64,000 bases of DNA from assembly GCA_963664635.1 (NCBI GenBank), contig OY761542.1, forward strand, positions 3,906,001-3,970,000, given 5' to 3'. Shown piece after piece: positions 43,162-51,121 of this stretch. Source of the DNA: VXNE01 sp963664635 (GTDB lineage Bacteria > Pseudomonadota > Gammaproteobacteria > Pseudomonadales > Azotimanducaceae). A model generated the notes under the pieces. It saw only the letters and a program-made list of their open reading frames with translations, was not told where the DNA came from and searched no databases. The position numbers and the translations under genes are program-made. Every line of letters begins with the position of its first letter. Within the stretch, counting starts at the first letter, position 1.

Positions 43162-43545
43162 TCAAGCGCTTGCGGGTCTGCGCGTCGCCAGTGCGAGGGT
43201 GTTTCCAGCGGGATCCCTGAAGAACGCCATCCACTCCTCCTCCCCGGCGGGCCCGAAGGTACCGTCCTCGTCCCGATGGATCATGGCCGGACCAGACTCG
43301 ATGACGAGCCCCCGCCGCGACAGCTCCGCGACGGCGGCGTCGATGTCCTCGACGTGGAAGTAGAGCGTCCCGGGCGTCGCATTCCGGTCGAGCAGCAGGC
43401 GCACCCCGTCGAAGTCGAAGAAGGCGAGACCGGGCGGGTCGAACCGCGCAACGAAGGCCGCACCGAGGACCTCACGGTAGAAGACGATCGCCGCGTCCAG
43501 ATCGGGCGCGCGCACGGCGACCTGGTGCAGCTTCGCAAGTCGCAT
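43162..43545 (-). CDS. VOC/glyoxalase-family protein
   Basis: This 127-residue single-domain VOC protein starts MRLAKLHQVAVRAPDLDAAI and has FYREVLGAAFVARFDPPG, LYFHVEDIDAAVAELSRRG and FFRDPAGNTLALATRRP, the standard beta-alpha-beta-beta-beta modules. The metal-ligand His in LHQV and Glu near the end of the second half are present in part. Function is usually glyoxalase, dioxygenase or isomerase and cannot be chosen here. The next gene on the same strand is the LLM oxidoreductase, with 34 bp between. Confidence 0.85.
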   Translation of the reverse strand: MRLAKLHQVAVRAPDLDAAIVFYREVLGAAFVARFDPPGLAFFDFDGVRLLLDRNATPGTLYFHVEDIDAAVAELSRRGLVIESGPAMIHRDEDGTFGPAGEEEWMAFFRDPAGNTLALATRRPASA

Positions 43546-43579
43546 GCCGCAGCCTCGCCCGCAGCCGGCCACGCCGGCG

Positions 43580-44587
43580 TCAGGCCGCGGTCAACTCCCG
43601 TACGATGGCGGCGCGCGCGTCCTTCGGCAGGGTCGCGTAGGCGGCCGAGGTACGGTCGACGACGTCCCCGAAACGCGCCCTGAAAGCCCTCGCGACGTTG
43701 GCCGGTTCCTCGATGACCGCGAACGCGCCGAGCATGTCGTCGGTGATGAGCGTACCCATCTCCTGCCACCGGCCCTGCTTCGACATGGCGTTGAGTTCGC
43801 CCTGCATCTCGCCGGCGCCGATGCTGTCGAGGACGGGCTTGTAGGCCGGGGTCGATCCGTAGAAGGCGATCTGCTGCCGCGTCGCCGCCTTCGCCTGCTC
43901 GAGCTCTCCTTCGTCGCGGCCGGTCACCACGAAGCACGGATAGCTGATCTCGAAATCCTCGCGCTTCCTGCCGGACTTGGCGAAGCCGCGCTCGAGGGCC
44001 GGCAGCGTCGTTTCGCGCAGGTACTTCTCCGTCGTGAAGGCGTGCACGATCATGCCGTCGGCCACCTCGCCGGCCACCTCGGTCATCAGCGGCCCCACCG
44101 CCGCCAGGGTGACCCGGGGCGGTCCGTACTCCGTGTTCGTCGGCGTGAAGAACGGGGTCATCAGCGTATGCGTGTAGAACTTGCCGGTGAACTGGAGCGG
44201 TTCGCCGTCGTGCCAGTTCGCCCAGATGGCCCGCATCGCGAGAATGAGTTCCCGCATGCGCGCGGCCGGGTGTGACCACGGCATGCTGAAGCGCTTGGTG
44301 ACGTGCGGCCGGATCTGCGAGCCCAGGCCCAGCACGAAACGTCCCTTCGAGAGCGCGTTCAGGTCGTGGCCGAGGTTGGCCAGCGTCATCGGGGACCGCG
44401 CGAACGCCACCGCGATGCCAGTGCCGAGATCGACCCGGGACGTGGTCTGCGCGGCGAACGCCAGCGGCAGGAACGGGTCGTGTCCCGTCTCCACCGAGAG
44501 GATGCCGCTGTAGCCCATCTCCTCCAGTTCCCGGGCCTGCGCGCCTACCGTCTCGAGGTCCCAACCCACTCCACCATCGACTTTCAT
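43580..44587 (-). CDS. LLM-class flavin/F420-dependent oxidoreductase (TIGR03617-like)
   Basis: The 335-residue TIM-barrel protein has GYSGILSVETGHDPFLPLAF, LGTGIAVAFARSPMTLANLG, LSKGRFVLGLGSQIRPHVTK and RMRELILAMRAIW, the pattern of the luciferase-like monooxygenase family. I associate the MKVDGG start with the TIGR03617 subgroup of F420-linked proteins. GGGAGGAACC precedes ATG 44587. Cofactor not determinable; the window contains two DUF385/PNPOx-like proteins that would fit a deazaflavin habit, but no F420 biosynthesis gene. Confidence 0.88.
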   Translation of the reverse strand: MKVDGGVGWDLETVGAQARELEEMGYSGILSVETGHDPFLPLAFAAQTTSRVDLGTGIAVAFARSPMTLANLGHDLNALSKGRFVLGLGSQIRPHVTKRFSMPWSHPAARMRELILAMRAIWANWHDGEPLQFTGKFYTHTLMTPFFTPTNTEYGPPRVTLAAVGPLMTEVAGEVADGMIVHAFTTEKYLRETTLPALERGFAKSGRKREDFEISYPCFVVTGRDEGELEQAKAATRQQIAFYGSTPAYKPVLDSIGAGEMQGELNAMSKQGRWQEMGTLITDDMLGAFAVIEEPANVARAFRARFGDVVDRTSAAYATLPKDARAAIVRELTAA

Positions 44588-44617
44588 TGCGGTTCCTCCC
44601 AGCTCAAGCGGCGCATT

Positions 44618-44743
44618 GTAGGGGACGGGCTTGTCCCGTCCCGTCCCGTCCCGGATTCACGTAGGGCCGAGGCCGGGCTTGCCCCGTCCCGTCCCGGATT
44701 CTTGCACGATTCCAGCGCGGGCGACCACAAGGGTCGCCCCTAC
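44618..44743. repeat. Dispersed GC-rich palindrome (GTAGGGG family), copy with internal CCCGT runs
   Basis: It starts GTAGGGGACGGGCTTGTCCC and ends AAGGGTCGCCCCTAC, with CCCGTCCCGTCCCGTCCCGG microrepeats inside. The right end forms the TAG stop (complement 44740-44742) of the symporter gene. It lies upstream of the LLM gene start. Confidence 0.75.
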
Positions 44744-46176
44744 AATCCGTGCCGACTCGGCCGTGAGCGGCTTGGTTCCATGCCGGCAGACACGCTGCTC
44801 GACCAGCCCCGGGACACCGCCAGCAGCCCGACCCCGACCACAAAGGGCAGGAAGCGCTCCGCAAAGTCCCCGGGGGTGTCCGGCAGCACGTAGAACACCA
44901 CCGTCCCGAGGAAGCCGACGACCATCGCCGCCGGCGCCGCCCACGGCGCGTGGCGCCAGCGGAAGACCGTGAACAGGACCAGCGGGCCGAAGGTCGCGCC
45001 GAGAGCGTTCCAGGCGAACAGCACCCGGGAAAAGATGGCTTCCGGCAGCCACACGCTGATGACGACCGCGACGACCACCATGGCCGTGATGATCCAGCGC
45101 GACACGGAGACGCGCTCGCGGCCCAGTCCCAGGTCGTGGGAGATGACGCTGGCGGCGACCAGCAACTGGCTGTCGGCAGTGGACATGACCGCCGACAGCA
45201 CGGCCGCGATCGTGATTCCCGCGACCATGGCGGGCAGCAGGGCCGAGGTCAAATGGAAGAAGAGGCGTTCGCCGTCGACCACTTCCGTCGCAAGGGCGTG
45301 ACCGGCGAGCCCGGTCAGGAACATGCTCGAAAGGACGATCACGAACCAGGCGAGCGCGACGACCCGGCCGCGCCGCAGCGCCGCCTCGTCGCGCAGCGCC
45401 ATCATGCGGTTGAGGAGGTGGGGTTGGCCGAGCGGTCCGAAGCCGATCGACACCATGCCGATGAAGAACCCGACCGCGAGCCAGCCCACGTTGGCGCCGA
45501 GCGGCGCCAGGTGCTCCGGCGGCAAGGCCGCGAACAGGGGCCCGAAGCCCCCGCAGGCGGACACGGCCGCCACGCACAGCATCACCGCACCGACGAGCAT
45601 GACGACGGCCTGCAGCGCATCGGTGACGCTCACCGCCCAGAATCCCCCGATCAGCGTGTACACGAGGATCACCGCGGCGCCGATGGCGACGCTCGTCGAT
45701 ACCGGCAGCCCGAACGTCTCGCCGAACGTGTTGCCGGCACCCTGGAACTGCGCCGCCACGTAGAACACGAAGGAGATGACCACGGCGATGCCGGCGAACG
45801 CCGTCGCGAAGCGCCGGGCGCCGCCCGTCAGGTCCCGGCAGACAACGTCCGTGAGCGTCACCCAGCCGTGCGCGCGACTCGCGTCACGCAGCCGCCGGGC
45901 GATCAGGAACCAGGCGATCACGTGGCCCGTCAGCGTGCCCGGCAACAGCCAGACGGCCGAAACGCCCTGCGCATACGCAATGCCGGAGACGCCCAGGATC
46001 GACCATGCGGACGACGATCCCGCGGCGTACGACAGGCTTGCGACGAAGCCCCCGAGGTTGCGCCCGCCGATGAAGTAGTCCGTATGGTCGCGCGTGCGGC
46101 GCCGCGCCCACAGGCCGATCGCGATCAGCGCCACCTGGTAGGCGACGATGACGCCGAGGATCCCGGCGCCGGACAC
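44740..46176 (-). CDS. Sodium/solute symporter (SSS family)
   Basis: This integral membrane protein of about 478 residues has the SSS core: VIVAYQVALIAIGLWARRR in TM1, FIGGRNLGGFVASLSYAAGS with the substrate/Na+ loop, LVYTLIGGFWAVSVTDALQ and AGITIAAVLSAVMSTADSQL, the conserved TM8 Na+ site (Ser-Thr-Ala-Asp). It resembles PutP-type carriers. GTG 46176 is the likely start, 16 bp after the amidohydrolase stop, so the two are an operon. The C-terminal residues are encoded by the dispersed palindrome. Confidence 0.88.
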   Translation of the reverse strand: MSGAGILGVIVAYQVALIAIGLWARRRTRDHTDYFIGGRNLGGFVASLSYAAGSSSAWSILGVSGIAYAQGVSAVWLLPGTLTGHVIAWFLIARRLRDASRAHGWVTLTDVVCRDLTGGARRFATAFAGIAVVISFVFYVAAQFQGAGNTFGETFGLPVSTSVAIGAAVILVYTLIGGFWAVSVTDALQAVVMLVGAVMLCVAAVSACGGFGPLFAALPPEHLAPLGANVGWLAVGFFIGMVSIGFGPLGQPHLLNRMMALRDEAALRRGRVVALAWFVIVLSSMFLTGLAGHALATEVVDGERLFFHLTSALLPAMVAGITIAAVLSAVMSTADSQLLVAASVISHDLGLGRERVSVSRWIITAMVVVAVVISVWLPEAIFSRVLFAWNALGATFGPLVLFTVFRWRHAPWAAPAAMVVGFLGTVVFYVLPDTPGDFAERFLPFVVGVGLLAVSRGWSSSVSAGMEPSRSRPSRHGL

Positions 46177-46192
46177 GCAGCGCCCCTGCCCT

Positions 46193-47608
46193 TCAGCCGG
46201 CCAGCACGCCGCGCGCGGCGTCCGCCACGGGCGTTCCCTCGAAGAACGCGGGATTCGCCTCGCCCCAGAACCGCACCGGGTTCTCGAAGACGAAACGCCG
46301 AAACTGCGCGAGGTCGATCTTGCCGTCTTCGACGAGTTCATGCGCCTCGGGCAGCACCCCGGCCATGTCCTGCACGTCGAAGTGCCCGATGTCCGAACCG
46401 AACAGGGTCTTGATCTCCGCGCCGTAGGGGTTGAACTCCCGGTTGAACGCCCAGGCGTTGGTCGGGTCGTCCGCTTCGCAGCCGAAGTAGAACGGCTTGA
46501 CGAAGCGATCGAGAAAGTCGGTGCCCGCCTCGATGCCGCAGGCCGCGTAGTCGTCCAGCTCGTCGAGTTGGCCCGTGGTCGCGGGGCCGTTCGACGTGCC
46601 GACGCCGCGCCCCTCCGCGATGGCCGCCCGGAAGCCCTCGTCCGCGAATTCCGTCGCAAGATCGCGCAGCAGCTCCATGTCGAGGTTGGCCGGGTCGGTG
46701 AAGGCAAGGGCGTCCCGGTTACGGATCGCCCAATGGCCAATGAGATCGGCGTAGAGCAGGCACGCGAAGCCCACGCCGCACTCCAGGAAGGCGAAGTTGA
46801 GTTGCGGGAACCGCGCGGTCACCCCGCCCAGGAAGATCGCCTTGCACACCGCCTCCGAGGCGGCCGCGAAGTGGCCGATGTGGTTGTAGCAGAAGTTCGA
46901 CGGCGACATGCGGAACGCCCGCCCGCGCGAACCCCGGTGGAAGGTCGGCGAGACGCCGAGTTCCGCGCAGCGCCGCCAGACCGGATCGTAATCGTAGGCG
47001 CTGTCGAGGCCGATCACGTCGTACCACTCGGATGCCTCCGGTCCCTTCTCCACCGGCCGTTCGACCATGCTGTTGAGCATGATCACCTTCATGCCCAGTT
47101 CCACCACGGCGTGCTCGAGCTCGCTGAGCGCCTCCTCCGGCGTGTGCATGGGAATGACGGCCGCCGGGGTCATGCGGTCCGCGAAGGGAGCGAAGAGATC
47201 CGCCTGGTAGCGGTTGAACGCCCGACACGATGCGAGGCGGGACTCGGTGTCGGGGTTGCGCGGTATGCCGAGGCCCGCGGTCGGGAACAGGATCGAGAAG
47301 TCGATCCCGAACTCCGGCAGCCGCTCGTGGAGGAGCTTCGGCATCATGGCCGTGGCGCGGTCGCGCGTGTTCTTCGTCGGCGCCCCCCAGAACGCCTCCT
47401 GCGCGATGTGCTCGGCCCGCCGCTCGGCGACGCTCATCGACAGCGACCGGCGCACCCGGGCTCCGCCGGCGCGCAGTCCGCGCATGGCGGGTTCGCCGCC
47501 GATCTTCTTCATGGCCTGCTCCAGGGCAGGCCCGAACTCCAGCCAGTGACCGTCGGCGTCGATCACGGGATGATCGAGCCCGGCCCGCAGGTCCGCTGCT
47601 TTCGACAT
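46193..47608 (-). CDS. Amidohydrolase family (ACMSD-like) protein
   Basis: This 471-residue metal-dependent TIM-barrel protein has VIDADGHWLEFGPALEQ (the HxH-type site appears as D-G-H), HTPEEALSELEHAVVELGMK, HRGSRGRAF and LFGSDIGHFDVQDM with the late Asp ligand. It belongs to the amidohydrolase-2 group that includes aminocarboxymuconate-semialdehyde and gamma-resorcylate decarboxylases. Start ATG 47608 follows GGGGAGAGGATC. It precedes the symporter, which may import its substrate (inference). Confidence 0.85.
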   Translation of the reverse strand: MSKAADLRAGLDHPVIDADGHWLEFGPALEQAMKKIGGEPAMRGLRAGGARVRRSLSMSVAERRAEHIAQEAFWGAPTKNTRDRATAMMPKLLHERLPEFGIDFSILFPTAGLGIPRNPDTESRLASCRAFNRYQADLFAPFADRMTPAAVIPMHTPEEALSELEHAVVELGMKVIMLNSMVERPVEKGPEASEWYDVIGLDSAYDYDPVWRRCAELGVSPTFHRGSRGRAFRMSPSNFCYNHIGHFAAASEAVCKAIFLGGVTARFPQLNFAFLECGVGFACLLYADLIGHWAIRNRDALAFTDPANLDMELLRDLATEFADEGFRAAIAEGRGVGTSNGPATTGQLDELDDYAACGIEAGTDFLDRFVKPFYFGCEADDPTNAWAFNREFNPYGAEIKTLFGSDIGHFDVQDMAGVLPEAHELVEDGKIDLAQFRRFVFENPVRFWGEANPAFFEGTPVADAARGVLAG

Positions 47609-47741
47609 GATCCTCTCCCCTACCTTGCGGGGGTGAGCATGCGACGATCGCCGGGTCCCCGCAACCGCACCCCACCACCGTTGCAAACCCCGCGCCCGTC
47701 CGTTGAAATCCGCACCCGTCGGTTCGATGGAGGCCGGGTTA

Positions 47742-48551
47742 GTGAAACGGCGGTCGTGCTCGGTCCTGATTCTGCTGGCCGGACTCGCTGGTTGCGTGAC
47801 CAGCCCAACCGGACGCACGCAGCTATTGCTGATCTCTCCGGAAGCGGCGATCGCACAGTCGCAGACGGCTTATCTCGAGACCGTCCGCGACTTGCGGCGG
47901 GACGACAAGCTCCTCGACGATCCCCTGCTCGCCGACCGCATGGCGGTCGTCACGGGCCGCCTCGTCGCGGTGACCGTCGCCCGCTACCCGCATACCGCCA
48001 ACTGGAAGTGGAGCGTCGCACTGATCGACGAACCCGAGACCGTCAACGCGTGGTGCATGGCCGGCGGGCGCATGGCGGTCTACAACGGGCTGGTGGACAA
48101 GCTGGAACTCACGGACGACGAGCTCGCGCAGATCATGGGACACGAGATCTCGCACGCGGTGGCGAACCACACGGCGGAACGCATGTCCATGGCCATCGCG
48201 CAGAACCTCGGCGTGCTGGCGGTACGGTCGACCACGGACGACGCCAGGAAACAGCAGGGCGTCCAGCTCGCCGCCGTACTAGCGATCGGGCTGCCGAACA
48301 GCCGCGTCGGCGAGAGCGAGGCCGACCGCATGGGCATCGAGATCGCCGCGCGCGCCGGCTACGACCCGGCGGCGGCCGTTAGCCTGTGGCGCAAGATGGA
48401 GCGCGAGGGCGGGGCACGGCTGCCGCGGTTCCTGAGCACGCATCCAAGTCCCGGCAACCGGCGCGAGACCCTCGCGGCGCTCGGCCGGCAGATGCAGGCC
48501 TTGCGGCCCGCGGTACCGCCGCGGCCCCGGCCGGTGGAGATCCTGCCCTGA
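47742..48551 (+). CDS. M48-family metallopeptidase lipoprotein
   Basis: This protein of about 269 residues begins with a lipoprotein signal, RRSCSVLILLAGLAGC, the lipobox LAGC giving an acylated cysteine. The zinc site is HEISH (QIMGHEISHAVANHTAER), and a downstream GESEADRMGIEIAARAGYDP supplies the third ligand, as in LoiP/YcaL/BepA-type periplasmic proteases. GTG 47742 is chosen because GGAGGCCGGG lies before it; the frame can be extended to 47703. It likely acts in outer-membrane protein quality control (family inference). Confidence 0.9.
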   Translation: MKRRSCSVLILLAGLAGCVTSPTGRTQLLLISPEAAIAQSQTAYLETVRDLRRDDKLLDDPLLADRMAVVTGRLVAVTVARYPHTANWKWSVALIDEPETVNAWCMAGGRMAVYNGLVDKLELTDDELAQIMGHEISHAVANHTAERMSMAIAQNLGVLAVRSTTDDARKQQGVQLAAVLAIGLPNSRVGESEADRMGIEIAARAGYDPAAAVSLWRKMEREGGARLPRFLSTHPSPGNRRETLAALGRQMQALRPAVPPRPRPVEILP

Positions 48552-48577
48552 CCCCGGCCTCACCCGGTAGCCGACAG

Positions 48578-49102
48578 TCAGGACTCGGCCGGGGTTCCCC
48601 ACTGCGCAACGGGCGGTGTCCCGAGGACGTGGCTCTCCAGCACGGCCAGGCGTGCGCCGATTTGAGCCTGTCCGTCCTGGAGCTTGTCGATCCTGGCGCT
48701 CAAGCTCTCGTCCAGCGCCTTGATTTCACCGCGCAGGCCCGCCCCGATGCTCTCCATGTCGCCCCGCAGGCCGGCTTCCATGCTCTCCATGCCGCCGCGC
48801 AGGCCCGCCTCCATGCGTTCCGTATCGCCCCGCAGGCGTTCCATGTCGCCTCGCAGGCCGGCCTCCATGCGTTCCATGTCGCCCCGCAGGCCGGCCTCCA
48901 TGCGTTCCATGTCGCCCCGCAGGCCGGCCTCCATGCTGCCCATCTCACCGCGCACTCCGCCGATCTCGGCACGAAGGCCCTCGATGTCGCCGCGGTGCCA
49001 TCCCGACACCGTGAGCAGGAGCGCGCCCATGGCGATCCCGGAGCCGATGATCGCCCAGAACTCGGAACTGCGGCGGGGGCGCGAGGCGTTAACCTGATTC
49101 AC
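48578..49102 (-). CDS. Membrane-anchored hendecad-repeat coiled-coil protein
   Basis: The 174-residue protein has one N-terminal transmembrane helix (FWAIIGSGIAMGALLLTVSG) followed by a charged region built of 11-residue repeats of the type MEAGLRGDMER (six recognisable copies, one 7-residue interruption LRGDTER) and a final coiled coil (IDKLQDGQAQIGARLAVLES). Hendecad repeats predict a right-handed long helical bundle. It overlaps the retropepsin-like gene by 14 bp, so the two are probably translated together. Function unknown. Confidence 0.75.
   Translation of the reverse strand: MNQVNASRPRRSSEFWAIIGSGIAMGALLLTVSGWHRGDIEGLRAEIGGVRGEMGSMEAGLRGDMERMEAGLRGDMERMEAGLRGDMERLRGDTERMEAGLRGGMESMEAGLRGDMESIGAGLRGEIKALDESLSARIDKLQDGQAQIGARLAVLESHVLGTPPVAQWGTPAES
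48745..48935 (-). repeat. 33-bp tandem repeats encoding hendecads
   Basis: The unit, on the plus strand, runs GTTCCATGTCGCCCCGCAGG followed by CCGGCCTCCATGC. Copies at 48834-48935 are almost identical; those further left are diverged. The near-identity of neighbouring units indicates recent expansion by slippage or recombination. Confidence 0.8.
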
Positions 49103-49502
49103 CTTGCCTCGTCCGCCGCACCGCGTCGAGCCGAGCGAGCCACTTGAGGAGCACCGCGGGCAGCCGTTTGAGCGTTTCCGCGCGCGGATCGACCTCGAAG
49201 CCGCCGGATTCCAGTGCCGTCACGCCGAGCAACGGCTCGGCGCCCTCCTCCCCGTACACGACCGTTCCGCCAACGCGCTCCCCCTCGAACTCGATCTCGG
49301 CGACGGTGATGTCCAGGGACAGCCGCCGGCCGTCGGCCAACGTGTAGTCCCGGCTCCCGCGCGGCCGCAGCCCGACCGCCTCGAGGTGGCGCCTCGGTAC
49401 GAGCGAGTCGTAGGCGCCCGTGTCGACCAGGAACGGCGCCGTCCACGTCCTGCCCGGTTCTGCGGGATTGCGGATCGTCACGTCGACGTAGGTTGCGCCC
49501 AT
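49089..49502 (-). CDS. Retropepsin-like aspartic protease (clan AA)
   Basis: This 137-residue protein contains FLVDTGAYDSLVPRRHLEAV, the DTG active-site triplet with hydrophobic flanks, then LADGRRLSLDITVAEIEFEG and VYGEEGAEPLLGVTALESGG, where LLGVTALE matches the closing ILGxxxL motif of single-domain retropepsin folds. It is expected to work as a homodimer. GGGAGGCAAG precedes ATG 49502. It overlaps the coiled-coil gene, suggesting a linked function. Confidence 0.85.
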   Translation of the reverse strand: MGATYVDVTIRNPAEPGRTWTAPFLVDTGAYDSLVPRRHLEAVGLRPRGSRDYTLADGRRLSLDITVAEIEFEGERVGGTVVYGEEGAEPLLGVTALESGGFEVDPRAETLKRLPAVLLKWLARLDAVRRTRQGESG

Positions 49503-49693
49503 CTTGCCTCCCGATTGCCCCCCGGAGTCGTGCCTCTCGAATTCCGTGTCGAGATGGCCGAACGCTCCGGGTTGCAGGTCACCCATTCTACCCGCCGCGC
49601 GTCGCGGCGGAAGCGGCGGCCTGTGCGTTCCGACCCCGTGGCTGTGCGGGAAATCACCGTTCCGTGGCGTGCGCGTCCGGCCATACCGCCGCG

Positions 49694-51121
49694 CTACCAG
49701 GTATCGATGGGGTGCTTCTTGCTCTCCCGTGGCGCCGGCTCTCCGAGGAGCCTGAGCAGACGCTCGACCCGCTCGCGCGTCTCCCGCGGCGCGATCACGT
49801 CGTCGAAAGCGTTGTGGTCGACCACGGCCGAGAATCCATCCCGCCGTCCGACCTCGACGCCGGGCCACCCGAGGCGCAGCGCCGGCACGCCGCGCGTGGT
49901 CGACACGCCGGCCATCAGCGCGGGACCGAGGCCCCGGCCCCGGCGGACCTGGACGCTGACGAGCGGCACCGTGCGTTGCTGGTGTGCGATGACGGGCCGC
50001 GCATGCCAACGGGTCACGCCCGGCTCGACGACTGGCTCCCGCCCCTTGACGTCCCAGTTGGATACGCACCCCGGCGTGTCGATGAAGACCAGCATCGGGT
50101 ACTCGTAGGTGTTGCAGAGCTCGACGAAGCGGGCGATCTTGCTGGCGGCCGCGTGATCGATCGCGCCATCGTCCACGACCGACTGGTTCGCCAGCACCCC
50201 GACGCTGCGTCCTCCGACGCGCGCAAGACAGGTCAGCAACGCGGGGGCGAACCGGGGCCGCAGTTCGAAAACGCTGCCCGCGTCGCAGATCCCGCGAACG
50301 ATCTCCCACATGTCGCAGGGTCCATCCGGATCCGGCGCCAGCGCATCGAGATCGGCGTCGGGCGCCGTCCCTCCGTCCCGGTCGTCGTCGTAGTAGGAGA
50401 GATAGCGCTTCGCAGCGACGACGGCAGCGGGTTCGTCCTCGACCAGCAGGTCGATGCCGCCGGCGCGTTCGTGCATCTCCGAGCCGGCCAGTTCGTTCGG
50501 CGTGAGTCGGTGCCCCAGGGCCGCTTCCACCATCGGCGGTCCGCCCATGCCGATGGACGACCCCGGCGTGCTGATCAGGAAGTCCGAGAAGCCCGCCAGA
50601 CTCGCGTGGCCCGCGAACGAGGGTCCCGAGACGATCGCCACGACCGGCGCCCACCCGGACAGCTCCGGCACTCCGTCGAGGAACGAGAAACGCCCGATGG
50701 GGCCGCTCGTCTCGATGTGTCCCAAGCCGGCGCGCGGATGGCGTGCGCGGCTGCCGCCGCCGTCGACGAACAGCACGAGCGGCCAGCGCTGTTCGTACGC
50801 CAGCGCGCACAGGCGGCCCAGGCGCCCCGCCCTGTAGCCGCCGCCGTGGTCGGTATAGTCGGTAGAAGACGCGATCACCGGCCGGCCGTCGACCGTGCCG
50901 ACGAAGTCCACGCCCCCAGCTTCCGGTACCCATTCGCCCTGCGCCGTCCGCGCCGCGATGCCGCCGTACTCGACTTCCGAGTCGGGATCCAACAACAGGC
51001 GGATGCGCTCGCGCGCCGTGAGTTTCCCCGTGCCGTGGACGCGGGTGACGATGTCCGGGCGCGCCGCGTCGCGAAGGCCGGCGCGGGCCGTTTCCAGTGC
51101 CTTGATGTCGTCCGGTTCCAT
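49694..51121 (-). CDS. Acyl-CoA carboxylase, carboxyltransferase subunit (copy 1)
   Basis: This 475-residue crotonase-superfamily protein of the ACCT/PccB type has TGKLTARERIRLLLDPDS, FVDGGGSRARHP, GWAPVVAIVSGPSFAGHASL with the first oxyanion loop, and PMLVFIDTPGCVSNWDVKGR with the second. ATG shares a base with the stop of the next gene upstream (TGATG), so they are translationally coupled. A biotin carboxylase/BCCP partner is not present in the window, so the enzyme must use one encoded elsewhere. Confidence 0.88.
   Translation of the reverse strand: MEPDDIKALETARAGLRDAARPDIVTRVHGTGKLTARERIRLLLDPDSEVEYGGIAARTAQGEWVPEAGGVDFVGTVDGRPVIASSTDYTDHGGGYRAGRLGRLCALAYEQRWPLVLFVDGGGSRARHPRAGLGHIETSGPIGRFSFLDGVPELSGWAPVVAIVSGPSFAGHASLAGFSDFLISTPGSSIGMGGPPMVEAALGHRLTPNELAGSEMHERAGGIDLLVEDEPAAVVAAKRYLSYYDDDRDGGTAPDADLDALAPDPDGPCDMWEIVRGICDAGSVFELRPRFAPALLTCLARVGGRSVGVLANQSVVDDGAIDHAAASKIARFVELCNTYEYPMLVFIDTPGCVSNWDVKGREPVVEPGVTRWHARPVIAHQQRTVPLVSVQVRRGRGLGPALMAGVSTTRGVPALRLGWPGVEVGRRDGFSAVVDHNAFDDVIAPRETRERVERLLRLLGEPAPRESKKHPIDTW

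Noticed and set aside
48745..48935. CRISPR array
   Set aside because: The 33-bp repeats are contiguous with no spacers and are translated as hendecads.
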